From UBA1952 sp965246905 (GTDB lineage: Bacteria > Bacteroidota > Bacteroidia > Chitinophagales > Chitinophagaceae): a DNA stretch of 64,000 nt. The notes below the pieces were generated by a model, which saw only the letters and a program-made list of their open reading frames with translations, searched no databases and was not told the origin of the DNA. The position numbers and the translations under genes are program-made. Each line of letters opens with the position of its first letter. Positions within the stretch are counted from its first letter, which is position 1. Of the stretch, positions 24,686-33,134 are shown one piece after another. Where the stretch lies: positions 79,073-143,072 of the forward strand of contig CBDFFZ010000023.1 in NCBI GenBank assembly GCA_965246905.1, given 5' to 3'.

Positions 24686-24719
24686 TACCTTTGAACTTTA
24701 TGCTTTCTGCGTACCTTTG
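24686..24719 (+). promoter_or_regulatory. nuo operon promoter
   Basis: A TTTG at 24690-24693 and TACCTTTG at 24712-24719, 18 bp apart, match the Bacteroidota promoter consensus (-33 TTTG, -7 TAnnTTTG). A second overlapping TACCTTTG at 24686-24693 could serve as an alternative -7 box. The expected start is near 24726, about 30 nt before the nuoA ATG. This is the best promoter match in the window. Confidence 0.75.
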
Positions 24720-24756
24720 TTTGTCAGTAAAATATCCTGTTTCAGTAATCCTGCTT

Positions 24757-25164
24757 ATGAATTTTCTTTTTTTGGAAGCTCCTATAAATGGTCCATCTAA
24801 CTATTTGCCGCTTGCGCTCCAGGTAATTGTAGCTATAGGCTTTGTTGGAGTGATGATGGGAGCTACACATCTGCTTGGCCCTAAACGGAATACCAGGGAT
24901 AAGCTTGCTAATTTTGAGAGCGGTATTCCTTCCATTGGCAATGCGCGCCAGCCTATGGGCATCAAGTATTTTCTTATTGCGATCCTGTTTGTTTTGTTTG
25001 ATGTAGAGGTAATTTTCTTTTATCCGTATGCTGTAAATTTCAAAGCATTTCTGGTAGACGGCACCGCGCGGGAAACGTTTATGGCAGTGGTGCTATTCGT
25101 GGCATTCTTTCTGTGCGGCTTTATTTATATTCTTAAGAAGGGTGCCTTGAAGTGGGAAGATTAG
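24757..25164 (+). CDS. nuoA: NADH-quinone oxidoreductase subunit A
   Basis: A 135-residue membrane subunit of respiratory complex I with three helices. The start at 24757 (MNFLFLEAPING) is used; the frame reaches back to a TTG at 24691, but that lies inside the promoter. Signatures are THLLGPKRNTRDKLANFESGI in the first loop and KYFLIAILFVLFDVEVIFFYPYAVNF, which contains the conserved acidic pair of helix 2. The usual ENFECGI cysteine of many NuoA loops is Ser here (NFESGIP). It is the first gene of the operon running to nuoN at 42246. Confidence 0.95.
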   Translation: MNFLFLEAPINGPSNYLPLALQVIVAIGFVGVMMGATHLLGPKRNTRDKLANFESGIPSIGNARQPMGIKYFLIAILFVLFDVEVIFFYPYAVNFKAFLVDGTARETFMAVVLFVAFFLCGFIYILKKGALKWED

Positions 25165-25272
25165 TTTAATAAATGCTTAGCAGGAGATTTAATTAATAGT
25201 TTATCCGTTAACAGTTTTGAATGATATAAGGTTGATGATTAGAATTAGTGAACAAGAAACCGTGAAAATCAC

Positions 25273-25297
25273 AAATCATAAATCATAAATCATAAAT
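25273..25297. repeat. AAATCAT heptamer repeats before nuoB
   Basis: Three tandem AAATCAT units and a partial fourth end 5 bp before the nuoB ATG. It is a simple-sequence tract in the nuoA-nuoB gap, where length changes would alter the spacing to the start codon but not a reading frame. Confidence 0.75.
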
Positions 25298-25301
25298 AAC
25301 A

Positions 25302-25865
25302 ATGGCTCGTCCGGTTCAATATAATACGCATCCCAAGATGGCAGAAATGCCTGAAGGAATGATGGGAGAAGGTTTTTTCGCATCAACATTGGATAAACTG
25401 GTGGGTTTAGGGCGTAAAAATTCCATTTGGCCCTTGCCCTTTGCTACTTCATGTTGTGGCATTGAGTTTATGGCTACTATGGGCTCAAACTATGATCTTG
25501 CACGCTTTGGCTCTGAGCGCATGGGTTTCTCACCGCGCCAGTGCGATCTTTTAATGGTGATGGGCACTATTGCAAAGAAAATGGCTCCTGTTGTAAAACA
25601 GGTTTATTTGCAGATGGCAGAGCCACGCTGGGTAATTGCCGTTGGCGCATGTGCCTGTAGCGGTGGCATTTTCGATAGCTATTCCGTATTGCAGGGCATT
25701 GACCAAATCATCCCGGTGGATGTTTATGTGCCGGGTTGCCCGCCGAGGCCGGAAGCGATATTGGATGGGGTAATGCGCATTCAGGATCTGGTAGGACAGG
25801 AAAGCCTGCGCCGCCGCACCGGTGATCAGTATAAAGCTTTGCTGGAAAGCTATGGAATCCAGTAA
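25302..25865 (+). CDS. nuoB: NADH-quinone oxidoreductase subunit B
   Basis: A 187-residue peripheral subunit that holds iron-sulfur cluster N2, the last cluster before quinone. The four ligands are visible as Cys51 and Cys52 (FATSCCGIEFMA), Cys117 (GACACSGGIFD) and Cys146 (VYVPGCPPRPE); the spacings of 66 and 29 residues equal those of the family. The start ATG at 25302 follows the heptamer tract. The first 20 residues are an N-terminal extension. The gene overlaps the open frame of nuoC, but the true nuoC start lies 16 bp after its stop. Confidence 0.97.
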   Translation: MARPVQYNTHPKMAEMPEGMMGEGFFASTLDKLVGLGRKNSIWPLPFATSCCGIEFMATMGSNYDLARFGSERMGFSPRQCDLLMVMGTIAKKMAPVVKQVYLQMAEPRWVIAVGACACSGGIFDSYSVLQGIDQIIPVDVYVPGCPPRPEAILDGVMRIQDLVGQESLRRRTGDQYKALLESYGIQ

Positions 25866-25881
25866 TATCCCTGCTATCATA

Positions 25882-26391
25882 ATGACCAACGAATACATCC
25901 GCCAACGGCTTACTGAAAACTTTGGTGATCAGCTCTCAGGATTTGAGGAAACCTATGGCATGCTCACCGCTACCCTTCCGGCGGCTATGAACCTGAAAGC
26001 CATGCAATTTCTGCACGATGATGAACAATTGAAATTCCGGTTTCTTACAGATATTGCCGCTGTACATTATCCATCCCGTAAGGGAGAAGAGCTGTGTATA
26101 GTTTATCACTTGCATAATTTAGTGGATAATATGCGCCTGCGGCTGAAAGTATATGTACCCATCGATCAGCCGGATGTATTTACTGCTACCAAGCTATTTA
26201 GCGGCGCTAACTGGATGGAGCGGGAAACCTATGATTATTTCGGTGTAAATTTTGTTGGTCATCCGGATCTTCGCCGTATCCTCAATGTAGATGAAATGGA
26301 TTATTTTCCCATGCGCAAAGAATATCCTATGGAAGATCCAAGCCGCGTGGATAAGGACGATGAGATGTTTGGAAGAGGAGGAAGCTATTAA
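25882..26391 (+). CDS. nuoC: NADH-quinone oxidoreductase subunit C
   Basis: A 169-residue peripheral subunit of the complex I Q module. The ATG at 25882 gives MTNEYIRQRLTENFGD; an in-frame ATG at 25822 would overlap nuoB by 44 bp and adds non-conserved residues. The family core is LTDIAAVHYP, VYHLHNLVDNMRLRLKVYVP, then FSGANWMERETYDYFGVNFVGHPDLRRILNVDEM, with the invariant W-x-ER-E-x-D-x-G motif, and the end PMRKEYPMEDPSR. NuoC and NuoD are separate genes here, unlike the fused NuoCD of enterobacteria. Confidence 0.96.
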   Translation: MTNEYIRQRLTENFGDQLSGFEETYGMLTATLPAAMNLKAMQFLHDDEQLKFRFLTDIAAVHYPSRKGEELCIVYHLHNLVDNMRLRLKVYVPIDQPDVFTATKLFSGANWMERETYDYFGVNFVGHPDLRRILNVDEMDYFPMRKEYPMEDPSRVDKDDEMFGRGGSY

Positions 26392-26411
26392 ATCAGGAAA
26401 TATTTTTATTC

Positions 26412-27650
26412 ATGTCTGAAGTGAATGTTACGCCTCATGCAGGCCAGCATATAAAACTGAGTGATGAGAGTCTGCAAAAGACGACCACCACGCTCAATCT
26501 TGGCCCTACCCACCCTGCCACTCATGGTGTTTTTCAGAATATTCTGGAGATAGACGGCGAGCGCGTGATGAGTGCAGAGCCAACCGTTGGCTACATCCAC
26601 CGCGCCTTCGAGAAAATTGCCGAGCGCAGGCCCTACTACCAGATCCAGCCGCTTACCGACCGGCTTAACTATTGCTCTTCTCCCATTAATAATATCGGCT
26701 GGCAAACGGCGGTTGAAAAGCTTGTAGGTATCCAAGTACCGAAGCGGGTGGATTATTTACGCGTGATTATTATGGAGTTGGCGCGTATTACAGATCACCT
26801 GATCTGTAATTCCGTAGTTGCCGTTGATACCGGGGCACTTTCCGGCTTCCTGTACGTAATGCAGTACCGCGAGCTCGTCTATGAAATTTATGAGGAGATC
26901 TGCGGATCACGCCTTACCACCAATATTGGGCGGTTCGGCGGCTTTGAGCGCAACTTTACCGATGTTGCGTGGCAGAAGCTCGACCGGTTTATGGCCGAGT
27001 TTCCTAAAGTATGGACGGAGCTTGGTAACCTGCTCATCCGCAACCGCATCTTTATGGAGCGCTGCATTGGCGCCGGCCCTATAACCGCTGAGCGTGCGCT
27101 GAACTATAGCTTTACCGGACCTAACCTGCGGGCTGCCGGCGTTGATTACGATGTGCGCGTAGCAACTCCTTATTGCTCTTATGAGGATTTTAAATTTGAT
27201 ATTCCTGTAGGCACCACCGGCGATGTATATGACCGGTTCATGGTGCGCAATGATGAAGTATGGGAAAGCATGAGCATCATCCGCCAGGCCTTGGAAGAAG
27301 TAAAGACCCTAGATCCATCTATATATCACGCAGATGTTCCGGAATTTTATCTTCCTGAAAAGAAAGATGTTTATACTAAGATGGAGGCGCTCATCTATCA
27401 CTTTAAAATTGTGATGGGCGAGGTGAATATCCTGCCGGGGGAAGTGTATCATGCAGTGGAAGGGGGCAATGGGGAATTAGGCTTTTACCTTATATCCGAT
27501 GGGGGAAGAACACCTTACAGGTTACACTTCCGCCGCCCATGCTTTATTTATTACCAGGCATTCCCGGAAATTATTGCCGGTGGTCTTTTGAGCGATGCGA
27601 TCATAACCATGAGTTCGATGAATATGATTGCGGGAGAATTGGATGGGTAA
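26412..27650 (+). CDS. nuoD: NADH-quinone oxidoreductase subunit D
   Basis: The 412-residue 49-kDa-type subunit that forms most of the quinone-binding pocket. Signatures are LGPTHPATHGVFQNILEIDGE (with the His and Thr loop), PTVGYIHRAFEKIAE, DRLNYCSSPINNIGW, ARITDHLICNS and the end MSSMNMIAGELDG, which is the conserved D-x-x-x-GE-x-DR-like terminus of the family. It follows nuoC by 20 bp. The protein ends at the conserved motif, so it is complete. Confidence 0.96.
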   Translation: MSEVNVTPHAGQHIKLSDESLQKTTTTLNLGPTHPATHGVFQNILEIDGERVMSAEPTVGYIHRAFEKIAERRPYYQIQPLTDRLNYCSSPINNIGWQTAVEKLVGIQVPKRVDYLRVIIMELARITDHLICNSVVAVDTGALSGFLYVMQYRELVYEIYEEICGSRLTTNIGRFGGFERNFTDVAWQKLDRFMAEFPKVWTELGNLLIRNRIFMERCIGAGPITAERALNYSFTGPNLRAAGVDYDVRVATPYCSYEDFKFDIPVGTTGDVYDRFMVRNDEVWESMSIIRQALEEVKTLDPSIYHADVPEFYLPEKKDVYTKMEALIYHFKIVMGEVNILPGEVYHAVEGGNGELGFYLISDGGRTPYRLHFRRPCFIYYQAFPEIIAGGLLSDAIITMSSMNMIAGELDG

Positions 27651-27673
27651 TTAGTTGATTAATCTGAACCGGG

Positions 27674-27713
27674 CTTTGTGCCTTTGCGAAAACTCAGCGC
27701 CTTTGCGCGAAAC
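27674..27713. repeat. CTTTGCG direct-repeat stretch between nuoD and nuoE
   Basis: CTTTGTGCCTTTGCG and GCGCCTTTGCGCG follow each other with 10 bp between. Such CTTTGCGnCTTTGCG runs are common between Bacteroidota genes. No function is seen. Confidence 0.45.
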
Positions 27714-27724
27714 AAATAAGTGAG

Positions 27725-28216
27725 ATGATGAAATTCTCAGAAGAAAAACTAGAAAAAGTTCAGGAAATTATTGCCCGCTATCCGGAAGGTAAGCAGAAAA
27801 GTGCGCTCATTCCGCTGCTTCACATGGCGCAGGATGAGTTTGGCGGCTGGCTGGATGTGCCGGTGATGGATTACGTTGCAGAACTGCTTTCTATACAACC
27901 GATTGAAGTATATGAGGTGGCTACTTTTTATACGATGTTCAATATGAAACCGGTTGGCAAGTATGTACTGGAGGTATGCCAGACAGGCCCCTGCATGTTA
28001 CGCGGCAGTGATGATATTATACAGCACATTAAGGATAAACTGGGCATCAATGCCGGACAAACCACTCCGGATGGTTTATTTACTTTGAAACCTGCGGAAT
28101 GCCTGGGTGCTTGCGGCTATGCGCCGATGATGCAGTTGGGTAAATATTTTAAGGAAAACCTGACTAAAGAGAAAGTGGACCGTTTACTGGATGAACTGGC
28201 TGCTGCCGCTGTATAA
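27725..28216 (+). CDS. nuoE: NADH-quinone oxidoreductase subunit E
   Basis: A 163-residue thioredoxin-fold subunit with a [2Fe-2S] cluster, part of the NADH-oxidising module. The helical N-terminus (LEKVQEIIARYPEGKQKSALIPLLHMAQDEFGGWL) precedes the cluster domain with VCQTGPCMLRG and PAECLGACGYAPMMQ, which supplies the four Cys ligands. The gene may start at 27725 or at the next ATG (27728). It is followed 12 bp later by the DUF433 gene, the first of the inserted modules, which separates it from its partner nuoF. Confidence 0.95.
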   Translation: MMKFSEEKLEKVQEIIARYPEGKQKSALIPLLHMAQDEFGGWLDVPVMDYVAELLSIQPIEVYEVATFYTMFNMKPVGKYVLEVCQTGPCMLRGSDDIIQHIKDKLGINAGQTTPDGLFTLKPAECLGACGYAPMMQLGKYFKENLTKEKVDRLLDELAAAAV

Positions 28217-28228
28217 AATATCACATCA

Positions 28229-28453
28229 ATGACAGATTATAAAAACATCCTGACTATTGAGCCCGGCAAGCGAGGCGGAAAGCCCTGCATTCGTGGTATG
28301 CGCATTACGGTTTATGATGTGCTGTCTTATCTTGCATCCGGCATGAGCACAATGGAAGTACTGGAAGATTTTCCTGAGCTTACGGAACAGGATGTTTTGG
28401 CCTGTATTGCATACGCAGCAGATAAAAATCATCAACATTTGCATGCAGTATGA
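28229..28453 (+). CDS. DUF433 antitoxin (module 1, nuoE/nuoF junction)
   Basis: A 74-residue DUF433 protein. The family pattern is clear: GKRGGKPCIRGMRITVYDVLSYLASGMS, then EVLEDFPELTEQDVLACIAYAA. DUF433 proteins have a winged-helix-like DNA-binding fold and are usually found beside DUF5615 PIN-like genes in type II toxin-antitoxin pairs. Its 3' end overlaps the DUF5615 start by 11 bp (28443-28453), as expected. It begins 12 bp after nuoE. Nothing in its composition marks it as recently acquired, but it has no role in complex I. Confidence 0.9.
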   Translation: MTDYKNILTIEPGKRGGKPCIRGMRITVYDVLSYLASGMSTMEVLEDFPELTEQDVLACIAYAADKNHQHLHAV

Positions 28454-28805
28454 TCTTTCAGTGATTGCGGTTAAGGTTTTAATTGATCAAAATATTTCTT
28501 TTCGCTTAAAAATAAAGCTGTCTGCCTTGTTTGAATATGTTGAGCATATAAAGAGCATTGGATTTACGGATAAGGATGATTTAGAAATCTGGAACTTTGC
28601 AAGAAAAGAAAATTACTTTATAATCACGCAGGATGCAGATTTTAATGATATAAACGAGTTGAAAGGTTGGCCACCTAAAATTATTTGGCTACGGTGTGGT
28701 AACCAGGCAACAGGTGAGCTTTTGAATATCCTGCTAAAAAGTAAAGCAGCTATTAAGCAGTTCGCGGAAGATAGCAGTAGCGGGTTGCTGGAAATTTATA
28801 AATAG
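28443..28805 (+). CDS. DUF5615 PIN-like toxin (module 1)
   Basis: A 120-residue PIN-like protein, the expected RNase-type toxin of the DUF433 pair. The first strand is VKVLIDQNISFRLKIKL with the catalytic-type Asp; further signatures are FTDKDDLEIWNFARKENYFIITQDADFNDI and PPKIIWLRCGNQAT, so the acidic residues of the fold are present. I use the ATG at 28443 (MQYDLSVIAVKVLID); the frame extends back to 28392 over the antitoxin. The gene is intact and ends 14 bp before nuoF. Confidence 0.88.
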   Translation: MQYDLSVIAVKVLIDQNISFRLKIKLSALFEYVEHIKSIGFTDKDDLEIWNFARKENYFIITQDADFNDINELKGWPPKIIWLRCGNQATGELLNILLKSKAAIKQFAEDSSSGLLEIYK

Positions 28806-28819
28806 ATGGTTATAAAGCA

Positions 28820-30172
28820 ATGGCACAAAAAGTATTATTAGAGAACGCACATATAGAAGGCATCCGTAACTATGATGTCCACCGTAAAAACGGTGGCTAC
28901 CGGGCTGTGGAGAAAGCCCTAAAAATGACGCCTGAGGAAATAGTGGAAGATGTAAAGAAGAGCGGCCTGCGTGGTCGTGGCGGCGCAGGCTTCCCTACAG
29001 GCATGAAGTGGAGCTTTATCGCCAAGCCGGAAGGCGTGCCCCGCCACCTGGTTTGCAATGCGGATGAATCCGAGCCCGGCACTTTTAAGGATCGCTATCT
29101 GATGGAGTTTCTGCCACACTTATTCATTGAAGGGATGATCATCTCGTCATTTGCGCTGGGCAGCAATGTTTCCTATATCTATATTCGCGGAGAATATGCC
29201 TGGATCCCGGATATCCTAGAGCAGGCGATTGCAGAAGCTAAGGCGAACGGCTGGCTGGGCAGGAATATTCTGGGCACCGGTTTTGATTGCGAGATATATG
29301 TGCATCGTGGTGGCGGGGCCTATATCTGCGGCGAAGAAACCGCCTTGATAGAAAGCCTGGAAGGCAAGCGCGGCAACCCGCGCATCAAGCCGCCATTTCC
29401 TGCCATTCAGGGTGTGTGGATGCGCCCGACAATGGTAAACAATGTAGAAACTATTGCTGCCATTGTGCCGATCATTAATATGGGTGGGGATGAATACGTG
29501 AAGATCGGCGTAGGCAAATCTACCGGCACGAAGCTTATCTCTGCCTGCGGCAATATTAATAAACCAGGCGTTTATGAGATCGATATGACCTGCTCTGTGG
29601 AAGAGTTTATTTACAGTGATGAATATTGCGGCGGCATTCCCTATGGTAAAAAATTGAAAGCCTGTATTCCCGGCGGCTCTTCCGTGCCTATTCTTCCGGC
29701 CAATCTCCTGCTTAAAACTGCAAAGGGAGAGCCGCGGATGATGAACTATGAAAGCCTTGCCGACGGCGGCTTTGCAACGGGTACGATGATGGGTTCGGGC
29801 GGCTTTATCGTGCTGGATGAAGACCAGTGTGTAGTGCGCCATACCATGAGCCTCGCGCACTTCTACATGCACGAAAGCTGCGGTCAGTGCAGTCCCTGCC
29901 GCGAAGGAACAGGCTGGATGTATCGGGTATTAAAAAATATCGAAACCGGAAAAGGAAAAATAAGCGATATTGATCTGCTCTGGGATATACAACGGCGCAT
30001 AGAAGGCAATACGATCTGCCCGCTGGGTGATGCGGCGGCCTGGCCCGTTGCTGCAGCCATCCGGCATTTCCGGGATGAGTTTGAGTGGCATGTTTTGAAC
30101 CCTGAGGAATCGCAGACGCGGAATTACGGGTTGGCTCATTATGCGGATGCATTGGAGGCAGTAACAATTTAA
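28820..30172 (+). CDS. nuoF: NADH-quinone oxidoreductase subunit F
   Basis: The 450-residue flavoprotein subunit that binds NADH and FMN and carries the [4Fe-4S] cluster N3. The FMN/NADH loop is SGLRGRGGAGFPTGMKWSF; next come CNADESEPGTFKDR and HRGGGAYICGEETALIESLEG. The cluster ligands are in ESCGQCSPCREGTGW and, 40 residues on, NTICPLGDAA. Length and order are normal for the family. It lies between module 1 (upstream) and the AAA ATPase of module 2, which starts 4 bp after its stop. Confidence 0.97.
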   Translation: MAQKVLLENAHIEGIRNYDVHRKNGGYRAVEKALKMTPEEIVEDVKKSGLRGRGGAGFPTGMKWSFIAKPEGVPRHLVCNADESEPGTFKDRYLMEFLPHLFIEGMIISSFALGSNVSYIYIRGEYAWIPDILEQAIAEAKANGWLGRNILGTGFDCEIYVHRGGGAYICGEETALIESLEGKRGNPRIKPPFPAIQGVWMRPTMVNNVETIAAIVPIINMGGDEYVKIGVGKSTGTKLISACGNINKPGVYEIDMTCSVEEFIYSDEYCGGIPYGKKLKACIPGGSSVPILPANLLLKTAKGEPRMMNYESLADGGFATGTMMGSGGFIVLDEDQCVVRHTMSLAHFYMHESCGQCSPCREGTGWMYRVLKNIETGKGKISDIDLLWDIQRRIEGNTICPLGDAAAWPVAAAIRHFRDEFEWHVLNPEESQTRNYGLAHYADALEAVTI

Positions 30173-30176
30173 AGGG

Positions 30177-31247
30177 ATGAACAACCTTATCAACGATATA
30201 GAAATAAAGAACTTTAAATCCATACGCCATCAAAAGATTGAGGGGTGCAAGCGGATTAATGTCTTTATCGGCTATCCTAATGTGGGGAAGAGCAATATAT
30301 TAGAAGCAATCGGCACTTTAGGGATCATAGAGAAAATTTTTGAACAAAATCGAAATCCCAAATTCCTACTGTCAGACTTCATTCGTTTGGAAACATTGCC
30401 GGCTTGTTTTTTTCAGGGGCTAATCAGCAATGCACCAGCGTATATAACATCAAATCTACGGAAAGTCTTTATTGCATGGGATGACTTGACAGCAAGTCTA
30501 AGCTATACTTGCCGTTTTGAACCACACGCATCCCTATCTGCCAATTTTAATAGCTATTTCGAACCGACATACATATCGGTATCTGACTCTTTTAAATATC
30601 CCCAGAACGATGCTGAGTTTTTGGCAATACTCCAGGGGCATGTATATAGGTACATGTTCGCCAATGCTCATCAAAAAGACGAGACCAGAATAACGAAAAC
30701 CAGCTTACAGTTCCCTTTTGGTGAAAATATTGCTTCTGTTTTACAACAGAATACCAAATTAAGAAAAGAAGCCAGTGCGCTATTTTCGGATTTTGGGTTC
30801 GACATGGTTTTTGACAACGGCAACCTGCGGTTGCAGAAAACAGTTGATGAGCATACCGTTTTCTCATTAGGCCTTCATTCAACCGCCGATACTTTACAGC
30901 GGCTCATTTTTCACAAAGCGGCTATTGCAAGCAACGAAGGCGCTGTTCTGCTTTTTGAAGAACCGGAAGCGCATATGTTTCCACCATATATCCGCAAATT
31001 GACCTATGACATAATCACCAACAAAACGAACCAATTTTTCATAACTACACACAGTCCGTTTGTTTTGGACAATCTACTAGAAGAAGCCTCGGATGAATTG
31101 GCAATATATCTTGTCGACTATGTTAGCGACGAAACCACTATCACCCTACTTTCAGAAACGAACATTCAGGAGATAAAAGATTACGGTGTGGATTTATTTT
31201 TTAACCTCGAAAGCTACCTGAGCAATGGACAAAGCAATTCTGCCTGA
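30177..31247 (+). CDS. AAA/OLD-type ATPase (module 2, nuoF/nuoG junction)
   Basis: A 356-residue ABC/SMC-like ATPase of the AAA_15/AAA_21 (OLD-like) group. The N-terminus IEIKNFKSIRHQKI is followed by Walker A GYPNVGKSN (Gly32-Ser39), then a long insert of about 200 residues without recognised domain. The Walker B region is GAVLLFEEPEAHMFPPYI (around 256-273), and the switch histidine is in FFITTHSPFVLDNL (around 287-300). Members of this group pair with nuclease-like partners in defence systems such as PARIS, Septu and Gabija. No TOPRIM domain is fused here; the following gene, overlapping by 23 bp, may supply it. A role in phage defence is inference. It is more AT-rich than nuo genes by eye, consistent with transfer. 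Confidence 0.86.
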   Translation: MNNLINDIEIKNFKSIRHQKIEGCKRINVFIGYPNVGKSNILEAIGTLGIIEKIFEQNRNPKFLLSDFIRLETLPACFFQGLISNAPAYITSNLRKVFIAWDDLTASLSYTCRFEPHASLSANFNSYFEPTYISVSDSFKYPQNDAEFLAILQGHVYRYMFANAHQKDETRITKTSLQFPFGENIASVLQQNTKLRKEASALFSDFGFDMVFDNGNLRLQKTVDEHTVFSLGLHSTADTLQRLIFHKAAIASNEGAVLLFEEPEAHMFPPYIRKLTYDIITNKTNQFFITTHSPFVLDNLLEEASDELAIYLVDYVSDETTITLLSETNIQEIKDYGVDLFFNLESYLSNGQSNSA

Positions 31248-31755
31248 ATGTTATGCAGACACATTGCTTCTTCAGATACTTATTCCTACTGCAACAGGTT
31301 ATAACCATAAGCATAGTTGTTTTAAGGTGGAGGCAGAAATGAAAAATGGAAAATTCAAAGATAAATTCGCCGTAGGCATTATAGATAAGGACAAGAAGGC
31401 TATCAGTTATTTAAGCGAATTTACTAAAGAGGATATTTGCAATGAGGAACTTATCCTTTGGAAGCATCCCGGCAAACAACATTTCATTATCCAAATCTGT
31501 CCTGTTTTAGAAGTTTGGATTATGAATGTATGCAAGCAGGCACATATTAATCTTCCGGATTTTCTGCTGAATGATAATTTAGAAGATTTCAGGAAAATAA
31601 CAAAAACGATGTCCTCCCTGACAGATGAAAGGCTTATTAAGTTATTCAGCGCTATAAGAGAACGGACAGATATAAAGGCAGTAAAAAAGCTTATTAATTG
31701 GATAACGATACTTAAAGAGCAGAACTATCAGGTTAATATTGATAATTTGAGATGA
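31225..31755 (+). CDS. TOPRIM-like partner of the AAA ATPase (module 2)
   Basis: A 176-residue soluble protein, not assigned to a family with certainty. The N-terminus MDKAILPECYADTLLLQIL has a Glu (residue 8) followed by a helix, and 45 residues later the strand FAVGIIDKDKKAI provides an acidic D-x-D (Asp54, Asp56). A Glu followed by DxD is the layout of TOPRIM nuclease cores as in RloB or OLD proteins. The middle has LILWKHPGKQHFIIQICPVLEVWIM and the C-terminus is helical and lysine-rich. I recall similar pairs beside AAA ATPases in Bacteroidota but cannot verify it. Its stop overlaps the nuoG start by 4 bp (ATGA at 31752-31755). Confidence 0.65.
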   Translation: MDKAILPECYADTLLLQILIPTATGYNHKHSCFKVEAEMKNGKFKDKFAVGIIDKDKKAISYLSEFTKEDICNEELILWKHPGKQHFIIQICPVLEVWIMNVCKQAHINLPDFLLNDNLEDFRKITKTMSSLTDERLIKLFSAIRERTDIKAVKKLINWITILKEQNYQVNIDNLR

Positions 31756-32873
31756 TGGCAGATACACCGAACTTTAAAGTAACCATAGATAATATTACGG
31801 TTGAGGTACCGGCAGGCACCACCGTGCTCAACGCGGCCCGAATGATTGGCGGCGAAGTTACGCCGCCGGCCATGTGCTACTACTCCAAGCTCGAAGGCAG
31901 CGGTGGCAAATGCCGTACCTGCCTGGTAGAAGTAAGCAAGGGCTCAGAGAAAGATCCCCGCCCGATGCCTAAGCTGGTAGCAAGCTGCCGCACCACCGTA
32001 ATGGATGGCATGGAAGTAAAAAGCATGACCTCGGATAAGGTACTCGATGCCCGCAAAGGCGTAACCGAATTCCTGCTTATCAACCACCCGCTCGATTGCC
32101 CTATCTGCGACCAGGCCGGCGAGTGCCACCTGCAGGATCTTGGTTATGAGCATGGGGCTGCCAGCACGCGCTATGAGTTTGGCCGGCGCACCTTTGAGAA
32201 AGAAGACATCGGCCAGAACATTCAATTGCACATGACGCGCTGTATTATGTGCTTCCGCTGTGTATATACTGCCCAACAGCTAACCGATAACCGTGAACAT
32301 GGTATCCTGGATCGTGGCGAGCATGCGCAGATCTCTACTTATCTGAATAAAGCTTTAGACAGCGAATTCATTGGAAATGTGATTGATGTTTGCCCTGTTG
32401 GCGCTCTTACAGACCGCACTTTTCGTTTTAAGAACCGGGTATGGTTTACCAAACCGCTGGATGCACACCGCAATTGTGCGTGCAAAGGATGCTCCGGCCG
32501 CGTAAGGCTGTGGATGCGCGGGGATGAAGTATTCCGCGTTACGGCCCGTAAGGATAAGTGGGGCGAGGTGGAAGACACGCCGGAAGGAGCGCCGGGCTGG
32601 ATCTGCAATACTTGTCGTTTTGATAAAAAAGAAGCGAAAGATTGGATCGTTGACGGGCCAAGCCGCATCGACCGGCACAGCGTAATCTCGCAGGGTCATT
32701 ATCTGGATGCAAAGAAAGCGCAGGAGGTGCTGCCGGAAGTTTTGGGCAGGATGCCTAAGCACCTGATGCCGATACACAGTGTAAGTGAGGTAAACCGCCC
32801 CGAAATAGATTTGAGCAGGATAGAAGGGCCGGCTCATTCGGATGACTTTAAGGATGATGTGATACAAAATTAG
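31752..32873 (+). CDS. nuoG: NADH-quinone oxidoreductase subunit G, short form
   Basis: The 373-residue iron-sulfur subunit. A [2Fe-2S] ferredoxin-like domain has CYYSKLEGSGGKCRTCLVEV and a later SC; the His/Cys segment CPICDQAGECHLQDLG holds another cluster, and CIMCFRC begins the [4Fe-4S] region, followed by CPVGALTD and CKGC. The molybdopterin oxidoreductase domain of long NuoG proteins is absent, which is usual in Bacteroidota. The start may be at 31752 or 31755; the first overlaps the stop of the TOPRIM-like gene. Its own stop (TAG 32871-32873) is directly followed by the HicA ATG with no gap. Confidence 0.95.
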   Translation: MMADTPNFKVTIDNITVEVPAGTTVLNAARMIGGEVTPPAMCYYSKLEGSGGKCRTCLVEVSKGSEKDPRPMPKLVASCRTTVMDGMEVKSMTSDKVLDARKGVTEFLLINHPLDCPICDQAGECHLQDLGYEHGAASTRYEFGRRTFEKEDIGQNIQLHMTRCIMCFRCVYTAQQLTDNREHGILDRGEHAQISTYLNKALDSEFIGNVIDVCPVGALTDRTFRFKNRVWFTKPLDAHRNCACKGCSGRVRLWMRGDEVFRVTARKDKWGEVEDTPEGAPGWICNTCRFDKKEAKDWIVDGPSRIDRHSVISQGHYLDAKKAQEVLPEVLGRMPKHLMPIHSVSEVNRPEIDLSRIEGPAHSDDFKDDVIQN

Positions 32874-33134
32874 ATGAGCCGGAAGGAAAAAACGCTGCTC
32901 CGCCTGCTTATGGGCAATGCCGATGCTAATTTTGATCTGAATGATCTGGTGCAGATTCTATTGAGAACAGGCTTTGATGAACGTGCAACAGGCGGGAGCC
33001 ACAGGATTTTTTCTAAATCAGGTATAGAGGGAATTATAAATCTTCAAAAAACCAAAGACGGTAAAGCAAAATCTTATCAGGTAAAACAGGTACGTGACTT
33101 CTTGGTGAATAATAAACTGGTTAATGATGACTAA
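32874..33134 (+). CDS. hicA: HicA-family toxin (module 3, nuoG/nuoH junction)
   Basis: An 86-residue HicA-like mRNA interferase. The dsRBD-like fold shows an N-terminal helix (LNDLVQILLRTGFDERA) and the catalytic motif GGSHRIFSK with His43, then a strand (GIINLQKTKDGKAKSYQVKQVRDFLVNN). It is longer at the N-terminus than minimal HicA toxins of about 60 residues. Its ATG follows the nuoG stop with zero spacing, and its end overlaps HicB by 11 bp. The frame is intact. The toxin-first order is normal for HicAB. Confidence 0.9.
   Translation: MSRKEKTLLRLLMGNADANFDLNDLVQILLRTGFDERATGGSHRIFSKSGIEGIINLQKTKDGKAKSYQVKQVRDFLVNNKLVNDD

Noticed and set aside
28392..28442. Upstream start for the DUF5615 toxin
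   Set aside because: The 17 extra residues are the other frame of the DUF433 antitoxin; the ATG at 28443 gives the usual short overlap.
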